Positions 10,051 through 20,406 of a stretch of DNA of 64,000 nucleotides are shown here, piece after piece (the first letter of the stretch is position 1; each line of letters opens with the position of its first letter). Under the pieces are notes generated by a model. That model did not search any database, was not told the DNA's origin, and worked only from the letters and a program-made list of their open reading frames with translations. The position numbers were made by a program, and so were the translations under genes. Location of the stretch: the NCBI GenBank assembly GCA_951813065.1, contig CATOTH010000001.1, positions 744,001 to 808,000 on the forward strand. The letters run 5' to 3'. Origin of the DNA: an uncultured Bryobacterales bacterium. GTDB taxonomy: Bacteria; Acidobacteriota; Terriglobia; Bryobacterales; UBA6623.

Positions 10051-10082
10051 GGGGGACGGGGCCTGCAGTCGCCCCGTCCCCC
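10051..10082 (+). terminator. Strong hairpin after the first TonB receptor gene
   Basis: A perfect 12-bp inverted repeat (GGGGGACGGGGC at 10051-10062 and GCCCCGTCCCCC at 10071-10082) with an 8-nt loop begins 16 nt after the receptor stop codon. No T-tract follows, so it could act as an imperfect terminator or as a 3'-end stabilising structure. Confidence 0.6.
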
Positions 10083-10747
10083 AGTCCCAATCCGCCCCTT
10101 TGGCAAAGACGGCGGTCAGCCTGGACTCACGAAGCAACGAGTCGCTACCTGGGCTGCAGGAGAATCCCGCGATCAGCGGGATCGATGGTGCCGACAATTT
10201 ACGAACATCTGGCCTTTTGCCCATCCTCTAGCCTCGGCCGTCCGTCTGAGTTACAAGCCCCCCGATAGCGGCTCGGCAAATTGCTCATTCCTCGTTTCAG
10301 GGACTGCGGCGAGGCAGATTTCGCACTGCCCTTCCGTGCCAAGGCCTCTTGCGTGACTCGTGACCGGAATAGCCGATGAGCCTCGTCGGGAATCTTGAGG
10401 AAGTTGACCGGTGAGCGCGGCACTGGGGCCCAAAAGGTCCGCCACATCCACCGGCGGAAACCGGATGCAACTGCGGCTCCCGCTGATCGGCGCCAGAAGG
10501 ACCACATTCGGTATTCCACTGGATAATCCACTGCTTCCGAGTCAACGGCCTGCTCTATCGTCCTGGAAACACTGTCAATTCAATAGGTTGTGGTCCGTAG
10601 CCGAGGTCTCCGCAATCCGATCCCTTCAGTTTTCGGTACTATGAGTCGGTTCGTCCATTGCCTTTGAGCACCGGTTTGAACAACACTATGAACAGAGGAA
10701 TCGTATTAGGCACATAGCCCCTTGAAGGGCCTTGCCTGGTCAGCTGT
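10083..10747. other. Long intergenic region, no gene recognised
   Basis: About 665 nt between the hairpin and the second receptor gene. Short frames on both strands lack recognisable motifs. A long untranslated leader or promoter region for the second receptor is possible, but no convincing -10/-35 pair was identified. Confidence 0.45.
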
Positions 10748-13700
10748 ATGGATCGATCTCGGCGCTTGGCGAATGGTCCGCTGCTATTGGGCGTGGCCGC
10801 TGCATCGTGCCTCATTGCTCAGGCGACCGACACCGGATCATCGATCGGTGGAATCGTCAGAGCTGCCTCGGGACGGGCGTTGCCTGAAGCTGCGGTGACA
10901 ATCATTGACGCCGCCCGCAGGATCCTAGTCGAGGCGGAAACCGACGGAGCCGGTGCCTTTGCGGCCTCACAGCTCCCGGAGGGAACGTTTTCCATACGAG
11001 TCGAACTCGATGGTTTTCACGATTCGCTCCAAGACGGAATTCGATTGGCTGCGGGGCAGATCGTCCGCCAGGACGTGGTGCTGATCCCCGAAGGTACGGG
11101 GCGACGGGTGTGTCCCGGAGGGCCAGGCGCATCCACTGTGGCTGCCAGGCCGGTGCTTGGTGGTAACGGGACGCAATCTCGCACCGGACCGTCCGCATTT
11201 CGCGAGATGCTTGGCTCCGGAACATCGTCTGGCACCGCTCTTGGCAAGCTTGGGGGCTCGCAGCAGGGGGAGCGTGTCCGTTCAACCGCCGATGTAAGCG
11301 AAATGCGACAGGACAAGGCGGCTGCGCGTTTCCGAGGCTCCCGGCCACGCGGCTACTTCTCGTCAACCGGAAAGCCGGGGACGAATGAGATCCATGGGGC
11401 TCTCTACCATTCTCTGGGGAACGATGCACTGAACGCACGAGGGTTCTTCGGTGCCGAGAGCAATCTCCGCAGGAACGAATTCGGGGCATACGCCGGCGGC
11501 CCGCTCATCAAGAACAAGACCTACTTCACGTATCACTACGCCCGGCTCGCACTGCGTGCAGGACGCCAGTCTGGGTTTGGTGGGTCCACTCCCGTCGACG
11601 CGTTCAGGCAAGGAGATTTCCAGCAACTGATAACGCGGCGGCACGTCGCATTCGACGCCCTCGGACGAGCCATGGTTGAAGGCCAGATCTTCGACCCCGC
11701 TTCGACGCGCACGCTGCGGGGCATGCCGCTGCGCGATCCGTTTGCCAACAACCTGATTCCCGCCGGCCACCCGATGCGTAGCCGAGTGGCTGCCAGCGTG
11801 ATGCCGCTTATGGTGCGCCCTGAGCGTCCCGGCCTCGAATTCAATGTCCAGGGGCGCCCTATAGGTGACCAGACATGGAGCCTGGACTCCCCGAGCCACC
11901 ATTTCCGTCTCGACCACTCGTTTGAACCGTCGGTACAGGCGTCTTTGACATTCAGCAGGACCAGTCATCCGTCTGTTCGGAATTGTGGCGGGGTGGATGG
12001 CTGTCGTGCTGCCTTCAATCCAGTCCACCGTCCTGAAGGGAATGCCGACTATTTCGGGTCCGGGATCTATGAGGACATCACGACCCACCATGTCCGCCAG
12101 AGACTCGATTGGATCGCTTCGCCGAGCCTGCTGAATCAGCTCACGGTGGGGTATGACGAGTTTCACGTCAGGGGACATTCGATTTCGGCCGGGGCAGACT
12201 GGCCGGACAGGCTCTGGGGACCAGCCGGCAACGGACTAATCGAAGCCGACGCCGGACCGCCCGCGATGGGCTTTACCGGGAACACCCGCTACTCTCCGCT
12301 AGGGAACGGCTGGGGGCGATCGGGATTTCGGGCAAACCACGAATACTGGGTCGCGAACGACCTGACTTGGCAAGTCGGACGCCATTCGCTCAAGTTTGGC
12401 GGAGAGTACCGCCTGCACCTATATCCGTTCCGCGGCTGGGCAAACAATGTCGCCGGCAGGTTCAATTTCCACAGGATCCACACGGGAGGATTCGATGCGC
12501 AGGGAAACAATCGCGCGAGCACGGGCGACCCCTTTGCGTCGTTTCTCCTTGGCCAGGTGAACTCGACTCAATTCGAGATTCCCGACCTGCCGACGATGAT
12601 CGAGAACTTCGTTTCCTGGAGCATCGTCGACCAGTACCGCTTCACGGACCGTCTGACGGTCACGCTGGGGCTGCGCTTTGATTACCAGACCGCGATCAGG
12701 GAGCTGGACGACAACATGTCGACGTTCGATCCCAGCGTTCCGAATCCAGGTGCCAGCGGGCGTCTCGGGGCGATGATTTTCGCAGGGAAAGGCCCGCTCC
12801 GGACCGGCACGCGGACACTGGAGTCGCCGCCGCGAGATGCGTTCGGTCCCCGCGTCGGGTTCGCGTATCGCATGGGCGAGCAGACCGTTGTCCGGGGCGG
12901 ATACGGTATCTACTACTCCCGTGTGCCGCATGCCCGGTTCGCCGCGGTGAACACCCTGGGCTTCAAGATCTATGCCACGGCCATGGACCTCAGTAACGGC
13001 CAGCAAGCGGCGTACTTTCTCGATGACGGAGTTCCGCAAGGAAACATCGTCTTGCCCCCCTCGATCGACCCCGCCATCGGCAACAACACGACCACGGTGG
13101 CAGTCACGCGCGACCGCGCGACTCTGCCTCGCGTGCAGGACTGGTCGTGGGCAATTCAGCGGCAAGTCACGCGGACAGCGTCTGTCGACCTCGGCTACTC
13201 GGGAAACCGAGGCAGTCGTCTGATCACCGACCGCCACGTGCTCGGCCCGGCTGCCAACGCCAACGCTCCCTCGATATTGAACCTGGGGTCCGGCACGCTC
13301 GGCGCTCCGGTGGGCGCGGGCATCGCCAATGCTGCCGGAATCGCCACGCCCTACGCAGGTTTCGGCGGTTCCGTCTCCCAGGCCCTGCGCCCATTCCCGC
13401 ACATGCTCGATATCGGCTACCTGAACGTACCCGCCGGCAACAGTTTCTTCCACTCGCTGCGAACCGCCGTCGAGAAGAGATTCTCAAGCGGCGGCCAACT
13501 GCATGCGACTTACGCTTGGTCCAAGCTCACGGGCATGGGAGCGGGAATCGTCCGTCCTGCGGATGGCTTGGGGCACGGCCCGCAGAATCCGACGGATACC
13601 CAGGCCCTCGAACGCGGGTTGAGCGCGGATGACGTGCCCCATCGCATCTTTGCCGCCTTCACTCACGAAGTCCCGATCTACCGAGAGCGGCGGGCCGGAC

Positions 13701-14182
13701 TGGTGGCGAAGGTCCTGGGCGGATGGACCGTATCCGGGATCGTCCGAGTCACTGCTGGCACTCCGGTCAATATCGTCATGGCCAACGACTTGGAGCCGTT
13801 CCTGTTCAATGGGCAGAAACGACCGGATATCCTCAGCAATCGCGTCAGGGTGAACCACGGCGGATCATTCGATGCAGACACGCATAGCTTCTTCGACCGC
13901 CGGGCATTTGCAGATCCGGGGCCGCTACGATTCGGGAATGCATCGAGGACTATGGGCTTTGCTCGGGGTTTCCGCGACCTGGCGGAGGACCTGGCGCTGT
14001 TCAAGGACACTTCGCTGGGCCACAGGCTGAAGTTGCGATTCGAAACGCAAGTCGGCAACGTATTCAACCGCGTGGTGTTCTGCGATCCGAACCGCAACTG
14101 GAGTTCCCGCTCGTTCGGCCGGGCATACGCCCAGTGCAATTCGCCCCGCTCCGTCCAGTTCGGGTTGCGGCTCGACTTCTGA
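10748..14182 (+). CDS. TonB-dependent receptor-like barrel with an apparently reduced plug
   Basis: 1144 residues. A signal-like N-terminus (LLLGVAAASCLIAQ) is followed by a carboxypeptidase-regulatory-like domain (about 30-118: GSSIGGIVRAASGRALPEA to IVRQDVVLIPEG). About residues 118-210 are low in similarity and Gly/Ser/Arg-rich. The barrel then starts with GKPGTNEIHGALYHSLGND and FGAYAGGPLIKNKTYF and runs to a terminal Phe (VQFGLRLDF). The plug landmarks of its neighbour (LNGRDY, DGMDNN, FSAEYGRTSAG) are absent. Either the plug is highly diverged or it was lost by deletion; the frame itself is intact. There is no strong ribosome-binding site before the ATG. It follows the first receptor on the same strand, probably as a diverged paralog. 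Confidence 0.85.
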   Translation: MDRSRRLANGPLLLGVAAASCLIAQATDTGSSIGGIVRAASGRALPEAAVTIIDAARRILVEAETDGAGAFAASQLPEGTFSIRVELDGFHDSLQDGIRLAAGQIVRQDVVLIPEGTGRRVCPGGPGASTVAARPVLGGNGTQSRTGPSAFREMLGSGTSSGTALGKLGGSQQGERVRSTADVSEMRQDKAAARFRGSRPRGYFSSTGKPGTNEIHGALYHSLGNDALNARGFFGAESNLRRNEFGAYAGGPLIKNKTYFTYHYARLALRAGRQSGFGGSTPVDAFRQGDFQQLITRRHVAFDALGRAMVEGQIFDPASTRTLRGMPLRDPFANNLIPAGHPMRSRVAASVMPLMVRPERPGLEFNVQGRPIGDQTWSLDSPSHHFRLDHSFEPSVQASLTFSRTSHPSVRNCGGVDGCRAAFNPVHRPEGNADYFGSGIYEDITTHHVRQRLDWIASPSLLNQLTVGYDEFHVRGHSISAGADWPDRLWGPAGNGLIEADAGPPAMGFTGNTRYSPLGNGWGRSGFRANHEYWVANDLTWQVGRHSLKFGGEYRLHLYPFRGWANNVAGRFNFHRIHTGGFDAQGNNRASTGDPFASFLLGQVNSTQFEIPDLPTMIENFVSWSIVDQYRFTDRLTVTLGLRFDYQTAIRELDDNMSTFDPSVPNPGASGRLGAMIFAGKGPLRTGTRTLESPPRDAFGPRVGFAYRMGEQTVVRGGYGIYYSRVPHARFAAVNTLGFKIYATAMDLSNGQQAAYFLDDGVPQGNIVLPPSIDPAIGNNTTTVAVTRDRATLPRVQDWSWAIQRQVTRTASVDLGYSGNRGSRLITDRHVLGPAANANAPSILNLGSGTLGAPVGAGIANAAGIATPYAGFGGSVSQALRPFPHMLDIGYLNVPAGNSFFHSLRTAVEKRFSSGGQLHATYAWSKLTGMGAGIVRPADGLGHGPQNPTDTQALERGLSADDVPHRIFAAFTHEVPIYRERRAGLVAKVLGGWTVSGIVRVTAGTPVNIVMANDLEPFLFNGQKRPDILSNRVRVNHGGSFDADTHSFFDRRAFADPGPLRFGNASRTMGFARGFRDLAEDLALFKDTSLGHRLKLRFETQVGNVFNRVVFCDPNRNWSSRSFGRAYAQCNSPRSVQFGLRLDF

Positions 14183-14364
14183 CGCCCCCTCAGGTAGGGA
14201 GCGGAGTTTCTCATCGAGCGCGGTGGCTCCGAGAGCGCCCGATTGCCTGCACTGGAGGCTGGTTCACTTCCACAGACTGTTCGACCCGGCCTGACGAATC
14301 CGTCGTTTCCGGGAACGCATGGCACCCAGCTTTTCCCGAAGCGCTTGCCCCGGTTGCCGGAGCG

Positions 14365-16809
14365 TCAATTGGCCACGAAGTTCACGAGCCGGTCAGGAAC
14401 TGCGATCACCTTTCGAATCGTCTTTCCCGCAATGAGGGTGCGGACACGGTCGGCCTCGCGCGCGCGTTGGGAGAGTTCTTCCCGAGGCAGGCCCTTTGGC
14501 ACGGTCAGCCGTCCGCGGAGCTTGCCGTTGATCTGGACGACGACCTCCACACTGTCGTCCCACGCCAGGGCGGGGTCCGCCGCTGGCCACTTGACATCCA
14601 ATATCGGGCCCTCCTGGTGCAGCATGTGCCACAGTTCCTCGGCGAGGTGAGGCGCGAACGGGCTAAGCAGCAACGTGAGGCCCTGCAGTCCGGATTGCAT
14701 CACTCCGGGAGACAGTTTGGGCTCCAGGGCGTGAAGCTCGTTGGTGAGTTCCATGATCGATGCGATCGAAGTGTTGAAATGCCAGCGCGACTCGAAGTCG
14801 GCGGTTACGCGTCCGATTGTCTGATGCAGCTTGCGCAGGGCTTGACGGTCGGCTTCGTCCTGGACGTCCGTGTTTGCCGGGACGCCCTCCTTGGAATTGC
14901 GGGAAACGAACCGCTGGACCCGCTTCAGGAACCGCGACATTCCCTCCACGCCCTCGTCCTGCCAGTCGAGGTCACGGTCCGGGGGAGCGGCGAACAACGC
15001 GAACATCCGTGCGGTGTCGGAACCGAAGGTCTTCACGAGCTCGTCGGGGCTGACGACGTTTCCGAGGTTCTTGGACATCTTGCGCCCGTTCCGGATGACC
15101 ATGCCCTGAGTGAACAGCCGCCGGACTGGCTCGTCCCAGTCGATCAGTCCGAGGTCGCGCATGACCTTCGTGAAGAACCGGCAGTAAATCAAGTGCAGGA
15201 CAGCGTGCTCGACTCCGCCGATGTACTGATCGATCGGAAACCATGCCGCTGCCCTTGCGGTGTCGAAGGGCGCCGTCCCATTGCGGGCATCAGCGTAGCG
15301 GTAGAAGTACCAGCTCGAGTCCACGAATGTGTCCATCGTGTCCGACTCGCGCTCGGCTTCACCCGCGCATCGCGGGCACGCAACGCGAACAAACTCCGGC
15401 ACGCTCTGCAGTGGTGACGCGCCCTCGCCGGTCAGTTCGACGCCGTCCGGCAGCAACACCGGCAAGTCCTCGTCTGGAACTGGCACCACTCCGCACCGGG
15501 CACATCGAATCATCGGAATCGGTGTGCCCCAGTAGCGCTGGCGCGAGACGCCCCAGTCGCGCAGGCGGTAAGTGATAGCCGCCCCCCCGAACCCTTCCTC
15601 TTCCGCGAGGGCACTCATGCGCTCGATGGCGTCCTTGCTCGCAAGCCCGCTGAAGCTGGCCGAGTTCTCGACAACACCGTAGTCGGCGAAGGCATCCTGC
15701 ATTGTCTCTTCCGAGGCGAGCTCGCCATCGGCTGGCCTGATGACCGGCACGACCGGCAGACCATGCTTCCGACAAAACTCGAAGTCCCGCTGGTCATGCG
15801 CGGGGACAGCCATGATCGCGCCCGTGCCGTAGGTCATCACGACGAAGTTCCCAACCCATATCGGAATCTCTTCTCCGCTGTAGGGATTGATTGCGAACCG
15901 TCCCGTGGAGAATCCTTCTTTCTCCAGATCGTCGGGCCTCTTCGTCGCTGCCGCAGCGCCCATCTCCTGTCCGCGTTCCCCCAAGCCGAATTCGGCTACC
16001 AGTGGGTGCAGCGGGGCCAGGATCAGGCAGGTCGCGCCGAAGATCGTGTCGACCCGCGTCGTGAAGACACGGATTTTGTTACCGGATTCCTTGAGAGTGA
16101 AGTCGACTTCGGTGCCCGTTGACCGTCCGATCCAGTGGTTCTGCATCGTCAGCACACGCTCGGGCCATCCGCCTTGCAGCTCGCCGAGCGATTCGAGCAA
16201 TTCGTCCGCGTAGGCCGTCGTCCGAAAAAACCACTGCTCGCGCTCCTGCTGCGACACCGGTGTGTCCTCGTGCCGCCAGCAGCAGCCGTTGACCACCTGT
16301 TCGTTCGCGAGCACGGTCGCGCATTCGGGGCACCAGTTCACAGTGGCGTTCTTTCGGTAGGCGAGGCCGCGCTCCCACATGCGCAGGAAGAGCCATTGGT
16401 TCCACCGGTAGTATTCCGGCTCGCAGCTCGAGATCTCGCAGTCCCAGTCGTAGCTGAAGCCGAACATCTTCAGCTGGCGCTTCATCGCGTCGATGTTCGA
16501 GCGCGTCCAATCCCGAGGGTCCCGCTTGTTCTTGATCGCCGCGTTCTCCGCTGGCAGGCCGAACGAGTCCCAGCCCATAGGGTGCAGCACACGGAATCCC
16601 TGCATGCGCTTGTACCGGGCGAGCGCGTCCCCGATGGTGTAGTTGCGGACATGGCCCATATGGAGCACGCCCGATGGATATGGCAGCATCTCCAGGACGT
16701 AGTACTTGGGCTTGTCTAGGTCCGTCCCGGTGCTGTAGACACGGTTCTGCTCCCAGTATTGCTGCCACTTCGACTCGATTTCGTGGGGCCGATAGGGATT
16801 CCCCGCCAT
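14365..16809 (-). CDS. leuS: Leucine-tRNA ligase
   Basis: 814 residues, a normal bacterial LeuRS length. It charges tRNA-Leu with leucine using ATP in the cytoplasm. The class I motifs are HMGH (in [17 protein letters not shown]) and KMSKN (in [17 protein letters not shown]). An editing (CP1) domain is present, with [15 protein letters not shown] and [18 protein letters not shown]. Zinc-type cysteines occur in [10 protein letters not shown] and CARCG. The anticodon-binding domain is C-terminal. A GGAG sequence lies just before the ATG. It is 122 nt downstream of a sulfatase on the same strand, so cotranscription is possible but not shown. Confidence 0.97.
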   Translation of the reverse strand: MAGNPYRPHEIESKWQQYWEQNRVYSTGTDLDKPKYYVLEMLPYPSGVLHMGHVRNYTIGDALARYKRMQGFRVLHPMGWDSFGLPAENAAIKNKRDPRDWTRSNIDAMKRQLKMFGFSYDWDCEISSCEPEYYRWNQWLFLRMWERGLAYRKNATVNWCPECATVLANEQVVNGCCWRHEDTPVSQQEREQWFFRTTAYADELLESLGELQGGWPERVLTMQNHWIGRSTGTEVDFTLKESGNKIRVFTTRVDTIFGATCLILAPLHPLVAEFGLGERGQEMGAAAATKRPDDLEKEGFSTGRFAINPYSGEEIPIWVGNFVVMTYGTGAIMAVPAHDQRDFEFCRKHGLPVVPVIRPADGELASEETMQDAFADYGVVENSASFSGLASKDAIERMSALAEEEGFGGAAITYRLRDWGVSRQRYWGTPIPMIRCARCGVVPVPDEDLPVLLPDGVELTGEGASPLQSVPEFVRVACPRCAGEAERESDTMDTFVDSSWYFYRYADARNGTAPFDTARAAAWFPIDQYIGGVEHAVLHLIYCRFFTKVMRDLGLIDWDEPVRRLFTQGMVIRNGRKMSKNLGNVVSPDELVKTFGSDTARMFALFAAPPDRDLDWQDEGVEGMSRFLKRVQRFVSRNSKEGVPANTDVQDEADRQALRKLHQTIGRVTADFESRWHFNTSIASIMELTNELHALEPKLSPGVMQSGLQGLTLLLSPFAPHLAEELWHMLHQEGPILDVKWPAADPALAWDDSVEVVVQINGKLRGRLTVPKGLPREELSQRAREADRVRTLIAGKTIRKVIAVPDRLVNFVAN

Positions 16810-16931
16810 ATCTCCAGAGTAGCTATGTTGGGCACTGCCCCCACGGAACCGACAGATCTCATTTCAGCTCAAGCCCGGATGGGCCGTGCCGCATCTCGAT
16901 CCGAATTGCGAACGCGGCCGCCGGAGGACGG

Positions 16932-18425
16932 TCAGGCCGCGAGAAGCCTCGACAGCCGCGCAACTTCGCTTGGCCTTGCGGCCGCAATGTTCTCGCCCTC
17001 GAACGGATCCGCCTCTCGATCGTATAACCGGGGGCCTTCCGCTCCGTAGCCCTCGACCAGCTTGTAGCGGTATTCCTGCACGAATCGCCACAGCCCCGAT
17101 CGGATCCCGAGTGCCGAATAGGAATAGCCCCGATGATCGTCGTGGACGTTCTCGAGAAGCGGGCGGAGCGATTGCCCGTCCTGGTAGGCGAGTTCCCCGG
17201 CCTCGCCGTAGTCCATGAACGTCGCCGTCAGGTCGATCAGGCTGGCCATTGCGTCACTGTCGAAGCCTTCGCGGATGCCAGGGCCGGCAATGCATAGTGG
17301 AACGCCGGCAGAGGCGTGGAAAGGAAGGCTCTTGCCCCAAAGTCCCCTGTCGCCGAGCATTTCCCCGTGATCGCTCGAATAGACGATCACGGTATTGTCG
17401 TAGTCGCCCCGCTGCTTGAGGACGTCTAGAAAGACTCCCAGCCAGCGGTCGATGTTCTCGATCATCGCCGCATAGTTCTGCCGGATTCGAACATGTTGCT
17501 CGGGCGGCAAAGGACCGTCGTAGTTGTTGGGCTGACCGAATCCGTCGATCACTCGATCCGGCCCCCGGAAGCCGCTCTCCATCTGTCGAGTGATGTCCAT
17601 CGGGGGATGCGGTCCAACGAAATTCAGCACGAGGTGCCAAGGCTTGCCGTCGGGCGCCCGGTCCAGCAGGTCGAGTCCGTTGCGGGCGATCCAGTTGTCG
17701 CAATACGGCTCGTCAGAGAGAAACACCGGCTCGGTCTCGCCCCACCAAGTCTCCTGCCTCAGGAGGCGTTCGAGCGACTCGCCGCTCTCCTGGTGAATGA
17801 TCTGATTCCACTTGATCCGGCCCAAGCGTTCGAGTTCCATTGCCCAAGCCTCCCCCAGCGGTGGATCCAGGGAGTCCAGGTAGGCATAGTAGGGATCCTT
17901 GGGACCGATTGGGTCTCTTCGATAAGCTGTTGCGCCGCCGCCCTTGCCGCCGTTGTCGATCATGTCCGAGAAGCCCCAGGCGTCCATGCTGCCCTTGCCG
18001 TCGAGGCCCCAGGAGTAGTTCCCCTTGTGGAGGTCGAGCTTTCCGCACCCCATCACGTGATAGCCGCTGTTGCGCAGTGCCTTGTAGTAGGTAAGTCGGT
18101 CCGTCGGAAAATTGTCGCTGTTATTGGTCACCCCGCAACGCTCGTAGACGCTTCCGGAGGCCAGGCAGGCCCGGGACGGCCCGCAAACGGGGGAGTCCAC
18201 GACGGCGTTCGAGAATGACACGCCGCGCTCGCGCAGGGCGGCAAGATTGGGCGTGGGGACGGGGACGGCTCGGTTCCACTCCACCCAGTCGGAACGGTGC
18301 TGGTCCGGAAAGAAGAACAAGAAGTTCGGTCTTGTGGTTGCGCGTGGACCGGGAATCGCTTGGCACGCGCTCAGGGCCGACAGGCCGGTGGCGCTGGCGA
18401 GAAACCCCCTGCGACTTGTCTGCAC
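16932..18425 (-). CDS. Sulfatase with Tat/lipoprotein-type signal
   Basis: 497 residues from a GTG at 18425, chosen because it places a twin-arginine signal (TSRRGFLASATGLSALSAC) at the N-terminus; the longer open frame upstream shows nothing. The Cys21 lipobox suggests lipidation after Tat export. Metal and catalytic motifs: PDQHR (Asp41), CGPSR (Cys81, formylglycine site), GCGKLDLHKG, and YSSDHGEMLGD for the C-terminal metal ligands. This subtype resembles choline-sulfatase/idursulfase-like enzymes in having DQ and SDHG motifs; the substrate is not assignable. A TATACT -10 lies 9 nt before the GTG, consistent with a leaderless mRNA. It lies between an enolase-superfamily dehydratase and leuS. 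Confidence 0.92.
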   Translation of the reverse strand: MQTSRRGFLASATGLSALSACQAIPGPRATTRPNFLFFFPDQHRSDWVEWNRAVPVPTPNLAALRERGVSFSNAVVDSPVCGPSRACLASGSVYERCGVTNNSDNFPTDRLTYYKALRNSGYHVMGCGKLDLHKGNYSWGLDGKGSMDAWGFSDMIDNGGKGGGATAYRRDPIGPKDPYYAYLDSLDPPLGEAWAMELERLGRIKWNQIIHQESGESLERLLRQETWWGETEPVFLSDEPYCDNWIARNGLDLLDRAPDGKPWHLVLNFVGPHPPMDITRQMESGFRGPDRVIDGFGQPNNYDGPLPPEQHVRIRQNYAAMIENIDRWLGVFLDVLKQRGDYDNTVIVYSSDHGEMLGDRGLWGKSLPFHASAGVPLCIAGPGIREGFDSDAMASLIDLTATFMDYGEAGELAYQDGQSLRPLLENVHDDHRGYSYSALGIRSGLWRFVQEYRYKLVEGYGAEGPRLYDREADPFEGENIAAARPSEVARLSRLLAA

Positions 18426-18434
18426 GGCACCGAC

Positions 18435-18440
18435 AGTATA
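18435..18440 (-). promoter_or_regulatory. -10 element close to the sulfatase start
   Basis: TATACT reads on the minus strand at 18440-18435, leaving 9 nt to the GTG start. A TCGACT lies 18 nt further upstream as a possible -35. The spacing predicts a transcript beginning at or very near the start codon. Confidence 0.4.
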
Positions 18441-18623
18441 CGGCTCAAGGCAGACCAGAGTCGACCCGGCTCGTCGACCGTTTGCCCGGCCCGCGATTGC
18501 GAGTTTTCCCGAACTGTGTGATTCAAGAACGAGCAAGGATGGGCTGCCGGGCCTGATTCCCGCGTGTTCCCATTCGTCGTCGGAGTTGTCGCGGATTCCC
18601 AGCGTCGTTCCCAGTCCAGGAAG

Positions 18624-19895
18624 CTAGATGAACGCCACGGATCCGTCAGCCCGGAAGCCGGTGGTCCTTTTCCACGGGCGAGGCGGGTAATACTGGAACG
18701 CTTCTTCGTTCAAATCGACACCCCAGCCAGGCTTGTTCGGGATTTCCGCGTAACCGTCTTTTACCATCGGCGGCTCATCCAGGACATCACGGCGAGCGTC
18801 ATCTACGGGAGCCCGGTACTCGAGAATCAGAAAATTCGGGGTTGAGGCGGCGAAATGGATGTTGACCATCGTGGCGAGCGGACTCATCGGATTGTGAGGC
18901 GCCACCATCATGTACTGGGCCTCGGCCATCGCCGCGATCTTCTTCATCTCCATGATCCCGCCGCAAACGCAGATGTCGGGTTGCACGATGTCGAGCGCCT
19001 GGATGTTGATCAGGTCGCGGAACTCGAACTTTGTGTAATTGCATTCACCGGATGCGAGTGGGATGTTCACATGATCCGCCAGCTTCTTCATCGCATCGGG
19101 GTTCTCCGGCCGAATGGGCTCTTCCAACCAAAACGGGTAATGAGGCTCGATCTCCTTGGCGACCCGTATCGCGCGCTGGACCTCGAAGTAGCGGGCGTGG
19201 ATGTCGACCGCAATGTCGTGATCAGGGCCTGTGGCATCGCGGACCGCTCCGACCCGCTCCCCGGCGATCCGTGTGACTTCGTTGTACGGCATCTCGTTGT
19301 CGCCGGGATTGTGCGGGGACATCTTGCAGGCGTTGTAACCGAAGCGTTCGCGCAATTCGACCGCGTTGTCCGCCGCTGCCTGTGGCGATGCGCCGCCAAT
19401 CGACTGATACAGCCGGACCTTGTCGCGCACTCGGCCGCCCAGCAGTGCCCAGACCGGCAAGCCAGCGGCTTTTCCGGCGATGTCCCAGAGTGCGTGTTCG
19501 ATTCCGCTGATCGCGGAGTTGACGACCGATCCCCCGGGAAACCTGGTGGTGTTGTACATGTAGTCCCAGAGGAACTGGATGTTGCGCGGGTCCTGACCGA
19601 CAAGCCATCTCGCGTAGTCTTCGACAACCTTCACGGTCGCCTCGTCGGGACCGCACGAATAAGCCTCGCCGATTCCGTGAATCCCTTGATCCGTCAGGAT
19701 CTTCACGTAGACCCAGTTTCGGCCGCTGATGTTGCCGGTCCCTCCTTGCTCCCCTCGAGTACTCCCGACGAGAAAGGCCTTGATCTCGGTGATCTTCATG
19801 GAGGGCTGGTTCCCGATCTGGGCAGGTGCCTGGAAGGGCATGGCCGCTGCGGATGCTGCTAGCCCACCGTGGCGCAGGAATGAGCGGCGTTGCAT
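18624..19895 (-). CDS. Enolase-superfamily (mandelate racemase/galactonate dehydratase-like) enzyme with Tat signal
   Basis: 423 residues. A twin-arginine signal (QRRSFLRHGGLAASAAA) predicts export. Residues 30 onward match the MR/MLE N-terminal capping domain, then the TIM-barrel. The metal ligands are visible in AVDIHARY (Asp), WLEEPI (Glu) and SGECNYTKFEFRD (Glu); KMSPHNPG carries a conserved Lys region, and MMVAPHNPMSP a catalytic His region. The family dehydrates sugar acids such as galactonate or gluconate. A perfect TTGACA (minus strand, 19932-19927) lies upstream with a weak CACACT -10, 8 nt before the ATG. Its pairing with sulfatases suggests catabolism of sulfated-glycan sugars; exact substrate unknown. 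Confidence 0.9.
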   Translation of the reverse strand: MQRRSFLRHGGLAASAAAMPFQAPAQIGNQPSMKITEIKAFLVGSTRGEQGGTGNISGRNWVYVKILTDQGIHGIGEAYSCGPDEATVKVVEDYARWLVGQDPRNIQFLWDYMYNTTRFPGGSVVNSAISGIEHALWDIAGKAAGLPVWALLGGRVRDKVRLYQSIGGASPQAAADNAVELRERFGYNACKMSPHNPGDNEMPYNEVTRIAGERVGAVRDATGPDHDIAVDIHARYFEVQRAIRVAKEIEPHYPFWLEEPIRPENPDAMKKLADHVNIPLASGECNYTKFEFRDLINIQALDIVQPDICVCGGIMEMKKIAAMAEAQYMMVAPHNPMSPLATMVNIHFAASTPNFLILEYRAPVDDARRDVLDEPPMVKDGYAEIPNKPGWGVDLNEEAFQYYPPRPWKRTTGFRADGSVAFI

Positions 19896-20406
19896 GACTT
19901 AGGAGTGTGTCTCAACCGGGGTGCTGTGTCAACGCCCAATGGCAAGCCAAGGAACTGTCAGGTTCCCGCTGACCGGTGACAATGGATCCGCGAGATCACA
20001 GTATCGAGGTCACCGCTTCTTGCCTGGAATCGTCAGCTGCCGATAGGCGGAGTAGGATTGGGCCACAGGATGCTGGCGAACCGCTGTTTGGCGGTGGCAT
20101 CGTCGGAGACCATTCGGGCGCCCCCTGTAGCCTCAGCTGCCGTCCCAGGCCATCGGGAACCGGCCCGAATCAGGACCTGTGGGGTCCGTCACAGAGCCGC
20201 CCGGAAAGTCCCCTTTCCAGTCCTGCACCCAATCCCAAGACATCCCCCAGCATGTCGTACAGCCCCGTAAGTTCGGCATTGCGACGGCTCTTTCCATATC
20301 TTGCCGCAGCCTGCCAGGACGACCATTGCCAACGGCAGTGCAAGCAAACCGTCGCGCGAGCTCGAAGGGACGCTGCGTCGCATCGTCGATTTCACTCAGA
20401 GGACAC
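19896..20406. other. Intergenic region with one doubtful lipoprotein-like frame
   Basis: About 510 nt between the dehydratase start and the next sulfatase end. A minus-strand frame at 20395-20189 starts with GTG and encodes a lipoprotein-like signal (LLALPLAMVVLAGCGK), then an uninformative 40-residue tail. In the third frame the tail region reads ELTGLYDMLGDVLGLG, which looks more protein-like, so a frameshifted small lipoprotein is possible. Too weak to call a gene. Confidence 0.25.

Noticed and set aside
12419..13453. 344-codon minus-strand frame inside the second receptor gene
   Set aside because: Antisense shadow with Arg/Val-rich composition and no motif.
14134..15417. 427-codon plus-strand frame opposite leuS
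   Set aside because: leuS motifs are unambiguous on the other strand; this frame is a GC-bias shadow.
18855..19862. 335-codon plus-strand frame opposite the sugar-acid dehydratase gene
   Set aside because: Antisense shadow; His/Asp-rich composition reflects the reversed codons of the real gene.
20189..20395. Small lipoprotein gene
   Set aside because: The lipobox is good but the tail is not protein-like in that frame; a shift would be needed. Kept only as a note in the intergenic feature.
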